A stretch of DNA of 32,187 nucleotides from an uncultured Bacteroidales bacterium (lineage in GTDB: Bacteria; Bacteroidota; Bacteroidia; Bacteroidales; Paludibacteraceae). The notes below the pieces were generated by a model. That model saw only the letters and a program-made list of their open reading frames with translations. It ran no database searches and was not told the origin of the DNA. The position numbers were made by a program, and so were the translations under genes. Positions within the stretch are counted from its first letter, which is position 1. Each line of letters opens with the position of its first letter. This document shows positions 25,993-32,187 of the stretch, piece after piece. Location: the NCBI GenBank assembly GCA_946404495.1, contig CAMJDT010000032.1, positions 1-32,187 of the forward strand, written 5' to 3'.

Positions 25993-26652
25993 TTAATCCA
26001 GCATCGATTTCAGATCGGGTGAGATGATGAGTTTGGCTTCGGTAGCAGCCTGAATCTCTTCCACCGTGAATTCGGGATGTTTCTCTACGAGTACCAGTCC
26101 ATCCTTCGTCACGTTGATAACACCCATCTCCGTGATGATCATGTTGACCTGTCCGGCAGCCGTGAGGGGCAGGGTGCACTCTTTGAGAATCTTAGGCGCA
26201 CCTTTCTGCGTGTGCTCCATAGCGATGATTACGCGGCGAGCACCTACTACCAGGTCCATCGCACCTCCCATACCCGGAGCGATCTTGCCGGGGATGATCC
26301 AGTTGGCGAGGTTACCCTTTTCGTCCACTTGCAGGGCGCCGAGTACCGATACATCTACGTGTCCGCCACGGATGATGGCAAACGAGGTAGCGCTATCGAA
26401 CGACGATGCGCCGGGCAGCAAGGTGATATAGCCGCCACCGGCATTCTGCAGGTTCTTGTCTTCCTTACCGGCTTCGGGCGTAGGACCAAGACCCATTGCT
26501 CCGTTCTCGGTCTGGAGTGTTACCGTGATTCCTTCGGGCAGGAAATTCGGTATCATGGTCGGCAGACCTATACCCAGGTTAACTACATCGCCATCATGCA
26601 ACTCGCGTGCTGCACGGCGGGCAATGACTTCTCTGATTTGTTCTTTTTCCAT
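25993..26652 (-). CDS. atoA: Butyrate/acetoacetate CoA-transferase subunit B
   Basis: The 219-residue beta subunit of a family I CoA-transferase moves CoA between butyryl-CoA and acetoacetate. It shows VNLGIGLPTMIPNF and the catalytic Glu in LQTENGAMGLGP near residues 47-58, then GGHVDVSVLGALQVDEKGNLANW and PGMGGAMDLVVGA. The enzyme needs an alpha subunit (AtoD), which is usually the adjacent gene; none is found next to it or elsewhere in the window. Heptamer arrays of very similar sequence flank the gene on both sides. Confidence 0.93.
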   Translation of the reverse strand: MEKEQIREVIARRAARELHDGDVVNLGIGLPTMIPNFLPEGITVTLQTENGAMGLGPTPEAGKEDKNLQNAGGGYITLLPGASSFDSATSFAIIRGGHVDVSVLGALQVDEKGNLANWIIPGKIAPGMGGAMDLVVGARRVIIAMEHTQKGAPKILKECTLPLTAAGQVNMIITEMGVINVTKDGLVLVEKHPEFTVEEIQAATEAKLIISPDLKSMLD

Positions 26653-26679
26653 ACTATTAGAATTTATGTTATAATATCA

Positions 26680-26707
26680 ATTATCACTTTTCACTTTTCA
26701 CTTTTCA
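26680..26707. repeat. Heptamer x4 array between kamE and atoA
   Basis: Plus-strand units are ATTATCA, CTTTTCA, CTTTTCA and CTTTTCA (28 bp, first unit degenerate). On the coding strand it starts 2 bases after the kamE TAA, with TAAGGTGAAAAGTGAAA identical to the bases after the atoA stop. Confidence 0.82.
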
Positions 26708-26709
26708 CC

Positions 26710-27498
26710 TTACTTCATTCCTCTCTTGTCCATCTCCTGTACGATGAAGGAGGCCACGTCGTCGGCGTAGGTGTTCATACCGAATCCGGCGTCGAAGCCG
26801 AGTTCTTGGGCCAACTCGTGGGTGATACGTGCGCCTCCGCAGCAGCAGATCATCTTATCGCGCAGTCCCTCGGCTTCCATCAGTTCGATGAAGTTGGTGA
26901 GGTTCTTGATGTGTACATCCTTCTGCGTGACGGTCTGCGAGATGAGCATAGCGTCGGCGTTGAGTTCCACACAGCGTGCGATAAACTCCTCGTTTGGCAC
27001 CTGCGAACCGAGGTTATACGCATCAATCATATCGTAGCGCTCCAGGCCATAGTGACCGGCATAGCCCTTCATATTCATGATGGCATCGATACCTACGGTG
27101 TGAGCGTCTGTACCCGTAGAGGCGCCTACTACTACGATCTTTCTTCCGAAATGCTCCCTGATGAACTGATCGGTATCCGGCATCGACATGGTCTTCGACT
27201 CCACTTTCGGTACGTATATCGACGAGTAATTGACGGTGTGCGTGCAGCTGCCGTAGCAGTTGACAAAGGTGAATCCGTCCGTCAACTCTTTGTAGAAGAC
27301 CACTGAGGGATTCTCCAGTCCCATGAGTTTGAGTAACTGTTTGGCGGCCTCCACGGCTTCTGCGCCGCAGGGAACGGGTAGGGTAAAGGATAATTGCACC
27401 TTACCGTCGTTCATCGTATCGCCGTAGGGTTTGATCTTCGTCAAGTCCAAGGTCTTATCGAAGTCCTTGGCTTCCATGCTATATAATCCTTCGCTCAT
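26710..27498 (-). CDS. kamE: Lysine 5,6-aminomutase beta subunit
   Basis: This subunit binds adenosylcobalamin and supplies the PLP-anchoring lysine of the enzyme that moves the terminal amino group of beta-lysine or D-lysine. The base-off B12 motif DxHxxG is DAHTVG at 131-136, so His133 is the cobalt ligand; Lys144 in MNMK matches in number the PLP lysine of the characterised clostridial enzyme. The length is 262 residues. The ATG follows the kamD stop by 1 base (TGATATG). Confidence 0.96.
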   Translation of the reverse strand: MSEGLYSMEAKDFDKTLDLTKIKPYGDTMNDGKVQLSFTLPVPCGAEAVEAAKQLLKLMGLENPSVVFYKELTDGFTFVNCYGSCTHTVNYSSIYVPKVESKTMSMPDTDQFIREHFGRKIVVVGASTGTDAHTVGIDAIMNMKGYAGHYGLERYDMIDAYNLGSQVPNEEFIARCVELNADAMLISQTVTQKDVHIKNLTNFIELMEAEGLRDKMICCCGGARITHELAQELGFDAGFGMNTYADDVASFIVQEMDKRGMK

Positions 27499-27499
27499 A

Positions 27500-29053
27500 T
27501 CAACGTTTTCCTTTCATCAGTTCAACAAACGGGTTCAAATAGTTCTCACCTTTCATGGTCACGCCTTGCAGACCCTTACCGCCGGTCTTGGGGCGCTTCA
27601 CATCGCCGAAGATACCTTTCTCCAGCGCAGTAAACAGACCTTCTTTGGTCAGTTCTTCCAGTAGTGCAATGGTCTTATCCAGCACTTCTGCGGCACGACG
27701 ACGGCAGATACCGCCCTCCTTGAATTCCATCTCTTCGCCGATGGAGTGCATGTTATTGAAGATATACTTGGCGTTCTCGATACTCAGATAACGGTCGCTC
27801 ATAAAGGGCGTATGGATGGCCTCCGTAGGCATACCGAGTAGTTGGATACCCTGGTGCGTCCATATACCGATCATATTAAAGAGCGCGTCCTGAATATGTC
27901 CGCGGAAGATGTTTCCGGTCATGAACTTGGTAGGCGGCATGTACTTGAGCGGCGCGTTGGGGAAGATCTCGCGGGCCATTTGTGCTTGTGCCAGCTCCAG
28001 AAGGAAACCGTCTTTCAGCATCGGATCCATCTCGAAGGCGTGACCCAAACCCATTTGCTCGGCCGGCAGACCGGCCATATAGGCCAATTGTTCGTTGATA
28101 AGGTCGCTGGCCAATACGGTATGCGCGGCCTCTACGGCATCAGCCGTCGTGAGGTAGTTATCTTCGCCGGTATTGATGATGACGCCTGCGAAGCCGTTGA
28201 TGATACGCGACATATATTGGTCCACCAGCGTACGCTGCATGTTGATATCGCGGAAGAGGATGCCGTAGAGGGCATCGTTCAGCATCACATCCAGTCCCTC
28301 GAACGCTCCCATGATGGCGATCTCGGGCATACAGAGTCCGGAGCAGTAGTTACACAGACGTATATACCGTCCTTGCTCTTCGCCCACTTCGTCCAACGCC
28401 TTACGCATGATGCGGAAATTCTCCTGCGTGGCAAACGTGCCGCCGAATCCTTCGGTCGTAGCGCCGTAGGGGACGTAGTCGAGTAGGGACTGACCCGTTG
28501 TACGAATCACGGCGATGATGTCGGCTCCCTGACGGGCACCCGCTTGGGCCTGCACCACGTCCTCGTATATATTACCCGTAGCCACGATGATGTACAGATA
28601 CGGCTTCGGGCCTTCTCCGAGGGTCTCCAGGTAGTGCTCACGACGCTGCCTGCGTGCGCGGATGCGCTCTATGCTGTTGTCGATGACGGGTTGCAAGGTT
28701 TCCGCGATGCGTTTTTGGTCACGTGTCACGACTTTGGTGATGTCTATCTCACCCCGGCTCAACTTCTCCGCAATCTCTTGCGGACAGAGACCGGTGTCGA
28801 TCATCGCGTTAGCGAGGTAGAACAATGCACCCTCGCTCAGCACACCTTTCTCCTTGAGTGTTTCTACCACCACGTTGGGCAGCGGCACATCGTTGGCATC
28901 TACGCCATCGATACCCATCAGACGGCATAGCGTGCGCTCCACAGCCACCGTGGTGTACTGCTCCACGAACGCCTGAACGTCCTCCGCGATACCTTTCGCC
29001 AGGCTCCTGGCGTATTCCACTTTTTGAAAATCTAATCCAAGTTTGCTTTTCAT
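27500..29053 (-). CDS. kamD: Lysine 5,6-aminomutase alpha subunit
   Basis: This is the TIM-barrel catalytic subunit that pairs with KamE. The start is set at the ATG at 29051-29053, giving 517 residues, which matches the family; an upstream ATG at 29086 would run back into kamC. Conserved segments seen are PYLYIIVATGNIYEDVVQAQ, the GADIIAVIRTTGQSLLDYVP region, EQMGLGHAFEM and KYMPPTKFMTGNIFRGH. The C-terminus ends MKGKR. It is flanked by the reactivase-like kamC and by kamE. Confidence 0.96.
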   Translation of the reverse strand: MKSKLGLDFQKVEYARSLAKGIAEDVQAFVEQYTTVAVERTLCRLMGIDGVDANDVPLPNVVVETLKEKGVLSEGALFYLANAMIDTGLCPQEIAEKLSRGEIDITKVVTRDQKRIAETLQPVIDNSIERIRARRQRREHYLETLGEGPKPYLYIIVATGNIYEDVVQAQAGARQGADIIAVIRTTGQSLLDYVPYGATTEGFGGTFATQENFRIMRKALDEVGEEQGRYIRLCNYCSGLCMPEIAIMGAFEGLDVMLNDALYGILFRDINMQRTLVDQYMSRIINGFAGVIINTGEDNYLTTADAVEAAHTVLASDLINEQLAYMAGLPAEQMGLGHAFEMDPMLKDGFLLELAQAQMAREIFPNAPLKYMPPTKFMTGNIFRGHIQDALFNMIGIWTHQGIQLLGMPTEAIHTPFMSDRYLSIENAKYIFNNMHSIGEEMEFKEGGICRRRAAEVLDKTIALLEELTKEGLFTALEKGIFGDVKRPKTGGKGLQGVTMKGENYLNPFVELMKGKR

Positions 29054-29060
29054 ATATATA

Positions 29061-30380
29061 TCAGATCTGTTGTTTTGCTTTCTCAATCCATATGGGGTCT
29101 ATCCCCAGCTGCTCGGCGATGCGTAATGCCTCATGCGGCACTTCGCCTGCGCGGGCAGGTACCAGTTCGTAATTCATCTCCCCGTTTTCCAATCCTCGTA
29201 CGCGCAGGCACGGGCATGCGTGCGCGTTTATAGTATAATGTGTCACCATCAGAAGGCTGATGCCGGTCTCCTTGAGTACCTCGATGAGGGCCGAGACCAA
29301 GGCCGTTCCTTCGATAGGGTTGGTCGTGCGCGCGGGCTCGTCGATTAACGCTAAGATATTGCGTCCTTCTCGTGCGGCACGGATTACTTCGTCTATTTGT
29401 CGCATCTCGGCTGCAAAGGAACTCAGTCCTTCAGTCAGCGATTGCGTGTCAGTCATGCAGCAGTAGATAGCCTCTCTGGGCTTCATCACGGCTGCTTTGG
29501 CGGGCAGACCGAAGCCGAATTGCATCAGGTACTGACAGAGTCCTACCGTCTTCAGTACCACGGTCTTACCGCCCATGTTCGATCCCGTCAGGATAGTAGG
29601 CTGCTGACCGAACCGAATGGAGTTCTTCTGATAGGTCTTACCTTTCGTCCGTAATGCCTCTTCCACTTCGGGATGCCACATCTCCGTTATGTCGGTCTCG
29701 CTGCCTATTGTCGGGAATGAGAGTCCTCTCCGGTCGGCCTGAATAGCCTTTGCAAGCAGGATATCAATCTCTGCAATCCGACGATGTGCTTCACGGATAG
29801 ATTGCGCGTATTTGCGTAGCGAAGCACTTAGTTTAGTTCTGATTCGTGCCTCTTCGTCTTGTACTTGCACAAACAGTTGCTCATCCGTCGGGTTCTGGTC
29901 CAAGGCTTTGCGCAGAGCAGCCAGCTGCTCGCTATAGGCTTCATAGACATAGAAAGTCGCGATACGCAGCCCCTCCGGATCCAGTATCCGTACGACCTCT
30001 TCCAAGTCGGGTAGAGCAGCCGGCAAACCGAGTGCTACGACTTGCTTACTAATCTCATAGTTGAGCATCGCCAGGTGCTTCACTTCGAATAGCTCGATGT
30101 CGTCCAAGGTATGCCCTCCCTCCAGATTCGCAAGCGTCGTCTGCAGATCTTTGAGTCCCGTCAATCGGAACTGCAGGTTCTTCACCTCGATCATATGCGC
30201 GGGCTTGGATACCACCTCGCGGTATTGCTCTAACTGTGCGTAGTAGGCACGGATGACAGCCTCATCGGTCATCATCTCCTCCTCCATCATCTGCCGGCGG
30301 GCTACACCCGACTGTATGTCGAGGGCGTCCACCATATACCGCAGCGAACAGGGGCTCAGTATGCACTCTCTCAGTTTCAT
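29061..30380 (-). CDS. kamC: KamC, MutS-like ATPase of the lysine 5,6-aminomutase reactivase
   Basis: The 439-residue protein has coiled-coil rich N-terminal and middle regions and a MutS-type ATPase at the C-terminus: Walker A GSNMGGKT at 266-273 and Walker B ILALIDEPARTTNP at 342-355, where MutS has DEIGRGTS. It lacks DNA mismatch-recognition domains. Together with KamB it is thought to reactivate the aminomutase by exchanging damaged cobalamin, by analogy with other B12 chaperones; that role is known from family annotation rather than seen here. It overlaps kamB by 4 bases (ATGA), suggesting a stoichiometric pair. Confidence 0.92.
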   Translation of the reverse strand: MKLRECILSPCSLRYMVDALDIQSGVARRQMMEEEMMTDEAVIRAYYAQLEQYREVVSKPAHMIEVKNLQFRLTGLKDLQTTLANLEGGHTLDDIELFEVKHLAMLNYEISKQVVALGLPAALPDLEEVVRILDPEGLRIATFYVYEAYSEQLAALRKALDQNPTDEQLFVQVQDEEARIRTKLSASLRKYAQSIREAHRRIAEIDILLAKAIQADRRGLSFPTIGSETDITEMWHPEVEEALRTKGKTYQKNSIRFGQQPTILTGSNMGGKTVVLKTVGLCQYLMQFGFGLPAKAAVMKPREAIYCCMTDTQSLTEGLSSFAAEMRQIDEVIRAAREGRNILALIDEPARTTNPIEGTALVSALIEVLKETGISLLMVTHYTINAHACPCLRVRGLENGEMNYELVPARAGEVPHEALRIAEQLGIDPIWIEKAKQQI

Positions 30381-31261
30381 TCTTTCATCAGATCATAGAC
30401 GGGTAGTCCGATGGCTTCGCTCATTCGTCTGCATAGGGTCTCCGAATCCAGTATCATGCCGTTGGGAGCCGTAGGATTGACCGTCACGGCCAGCAGTTTG
30501 CTGCGTCGCCGCACATAGACCGGCATCCGGTTCTGGAATCGATGCCACACCATTGCGTCGGCAAAGACCTTGGTAAAGTCCTGTATGACGAGTACCTTGC
30601 CTTGGTTCTCCTTGTCGCTCATCAGTTTCTCCAGCACGCGGTCCGTCACGGCGCCGTCCACGTAGATACGCTTCTCCTCGTCGTCCGTTTCCTCAGCCAA
30701 CGGCAGGTTGATGAGTTCCACCACGTAGGCGGTCTTCTTCACCAAGGTGTCGATATTGGCCGAGTAGGCGGCTCCTGTCGCCAGTACCATCGCTTCGCTT
30801 ACGGTCGGCGAGGCCAGACTCATGCGGCTGAGCGCTCCGTCCACCAGTACCAGGTCGGCGTACTCCTTTACCTCGTCCATCCATCGGCGGATACTCGCTG
30901 TCGAACCCGGACCCGAAAGCATCACCTTGCCCTCTGTTAGTACGCGTCCCGTGACGAGTTGGCCGAGTGCGGTTCGTTCGTTGCTTACGTCCAGTACCTC
31001 CGACACTAATTTGCGCATCCTATAATGCTTTTCCGAGGTGGCAAACACCATCCCTCGGCGTAGCCATATCTCGGGTTTCTTGGTGCCCGTGACCTGGTCT
31101 TTCGACTCTCCGTCTATTCCTATTGAGGTGACTGCCACACGGGCGTTGTCCGGCAGGTGGGTCAGGATATAGTTCAGGCACACGGTCTTACCCGTGTTCT
31201 TCTCCAGTCCTACTACCGAGCAGCTCCGGGTGTGCAGCAGTTCCTCAATCAGGTTCATCAT
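30377..31261 (-). CDS. kamB: KamB, P-loop subunit of the lysine 5,6-aminomutase reactivase
   Basis: This 294-residue protein has a P-loop GLEKNTGKT at 18-26, near the N-terminus, and a hydrophobic strand ending in Asp (ADLVLVDGALSR) as a likely Walker B. No membrane segment or export signal is present. Two ATGs (31261 and 31258) are adjacent. It sits between kamA and kamC, the order seen in Fusobacterium and Bacteroidota lysine-fermentation clusters. The exact biochemical role is inferred from this context. Confidence 0.88.
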   Translation of the reverse strand: MMNLIEELLHTRSCSVVGLEKNTGKTVCLNYILTHLPDNARVAVTSIGIDGESKDQVTGTKKPEIWLRRGMVFATSEKHYRMRKLVSEVLDVSNERTALGQLVTGRVLTEGKVMLSGPGSTASIRRWMDEVKEYADLVLVDGALSRMSLASPTVSEAMVLATGAAYSANIDTLVKKTAYVVELINLPLAEETDDEEKRIYVDGAVTDRVLEKLMSDKENQGKVLVIQDFTKVFADAMVWHRFQNRMPVYVRRRSKLLAVTVNPTAPNGMILDSETLCRRMSEAIGLPVYDLMKE

Positions 31262-31278
31262 TCTTATGTTAGATCATC

Positions 31279-32187
31279 TTAATCGTCCTTACGCGCGGCA
31301 TTTCTCTCGTGCCGTTTGAGATGCGCGGGTTCGATGTTCATACGTTCGCCTTCGAGCAGCGAGATAACGCCGTCCACGGCCTTGTCATCGGCCACCTTGC
31401 GTTTCCGTTCGGCTTCGCAAGCGGGGCAATGGCACTCGCTCTGGTAGTCGGTCGGTTCGGTATAGGTGGTGATGACGCCTTCGAAGTTGCGCAGCACAAC
31501 GCGACCCGGAGCCTGCGAGATGATATACTGCGGCATGACGGGTGTCTTACCGCCTCCGCCCGGAGCGTCCACAACGAAGGTAGGCACGCAGTAGCCGGAG
31601 GTATGTCCTCTCAGACCCTCTATGATCTCGATACCCTTCGACACAGGCGTGCGGAAGTGCTCCAGACCCATACTCAGGTCACATTGATATAAATAGTACG
31701 GGCGCACGCGCATCTTAACGAGTTCGTGTACCAACTCGCGCTGGATATATACGCAGTCGTTGATGCCGCGCAGCAGCACGCTCTGGTTGCCGAGCGGAAT
31801 ACCGGCATTGGCCAGCATCTCGCAGGCGCGGCGTGACTCGGCGGTCACCTCGTTAGGATGGTTGAAGTGCGTATTAAGCCATATGGGGTGATACTTACTG
31901 AGCATAGCGCACAGCTCCGGCGTGATACGTTGCGGGCATACCACAGGCACGCGGCTGCCGATACGAACGATCTCCACGTGCGGGATCTGTCTCAGACGCG
32001 AGATGATGTACTCCAGTCGCTGGTCGCTTACCATCAAGGCATCGCCGCCGCTCAGCAGCACGTCTCTCACGCACTCCGTCTTCTCTATATAAGCCAGCGC
32101 TTTCTCGATACGCTCCATCGGGCTCTCGTCGTCCTTCTGACCGGCAAAACGACGGCGGGTGCAATGGCGGCAGTACATCGAGCACAT
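31279..32187 (-). CDS. kamA: Lysine 2,3-aminomutase, N-terminus cut by the window edge
   Basis: This radical SAM/PLP enzyme converts L-lysine to L-beta-lysine, the first step of the pathway. The visible 302 residues begin at the cluster motif CSMYCRHC (CxxxCxxC), so roughly 100 N-terminal residues lie beyond the right edge; the Met at the border is internal. Other family features are SGGDALMVSD (SAM-binding GGD), HFNHPNEVT and the PLP lysine in DAPGGGGKTPVMPQYI. The gene ends 17 bases before kamB. Confidence 0.95.
   Translation of the reverse strand: MCSMYCRHCTRRRFAGQKDDESPMERIEKALAYIEKTECVRDVLLSGGDALMVSDQRLEYIISRLRQIPHVEIVRIGSRVPVVCPQRITPELCAMLSKYHPIWLNTHFNHPNEVTAESRRACEMLANAGIPLGNQSVLLRGINDCVYIQRELVHELVKMRVRPYYLYQCDLSMGLEHFRTPVSKGIEIIEGLRGHTSGYCVPTFVVDAPGGGGKTPVMPQYIISQAPGRVVLRNFEGVITTYTEPTDYQSECHCPACEAERKRKVADDKAVDGVISLLEGERMNIEPAHLKRHERNAARKDD

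Noticed and set aside
26077..27306. 409-codon plus-strand frame across atoA and kamE
   Set aside because: It is antisense to two recognised genes and runs through the heptamer spacer between them; shadow frame.
29054..29086. Upstream ATG for kamD at 29086
   Set aside because: It would overlap the end of kamC, and the downstream ATG gives the normal family length.

Overview
The window looks like a chromosomal piece of a member of the Bacteroidales (Bacteroidota), possibly near the Paludibacteraceae or Porphyromonadaceae; the family placement is an inference. Support comes from TAnnTTTG promoter boxes, A/T-rich rather than Shine-Dalgarno leaders for most genes, lipoprotein and surface proteins of Bacteroidota type, CcsA-type cytochrome c maturation, DUF2851 and DUF3109 proteins, gyrA followed by a TPR gene, and a GDP-fucose gene pair. 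I see no tRNA, rRNA, CRISPR array, IS element or phage module.

Layout. (1) 1-275: 3' end of a secreted protein, closed by a strong terminator. (2) 276-1842: an unusual non-coding district holding two clusters of small covarying hairpins, an 11-bp x6 tandem array, and one orphan 132-residue gene with its own promoter and terminator. (3) 1843-7061, minus strand: a four-gene operon made of an outer-membrane barrel, an imelysin lipoprotein, a di-heme c-type lipoprotein and a CcsA/ResB-like heme-attachment protein. It is probably an envelope iron or redox module that carries its own cytochrome assembly factor. (4) 7062-7421: divergent promoters and the gyrA leader. (5) 7422-18485, plus strand: a co-directional run with tight overlaps: gyrA, TPR protein, ruvX, def, mntP, DUF3109, pncC/cinA-C, a nucleotidyltransferase, gmd, fcl, and a secreted protein translationally coupled to fcl. 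(6) 18498-32187, minus strand: read in transcription order, kamA (cut by the edge), kamB, kamC, kamD, kamE, atoA, crotonase, hbd, bcd, etfB, etfA, menA, a CPBP protease and DUF2851.

Region 6 encodes most of lysine fermentation to butyrate. Lysine 2,3-aminomutase and the B12/PLP-dependent 5,6-aminomutase (with its probable reactivase KamB/KamC) start the pathway. Bcd with EtfAB reduces crotonyl-CoA, and a CoA-transferase subunit recovers the CoA. The genes kdd, kce, kal and atoD are not in the window and would be expected past the right edge.

The most unusual signals are non-coding. Six places carry four tandem 7-bp units (28 bp each, with different unit sequences). Five lie between a stop codon and the next start; the sixth lies inside ccsA, where a change of one unit would shift the frame. 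Separately, the 386-1824 district holds about 15 small hairpins falling into classes whose arms differ by compensatory changes.
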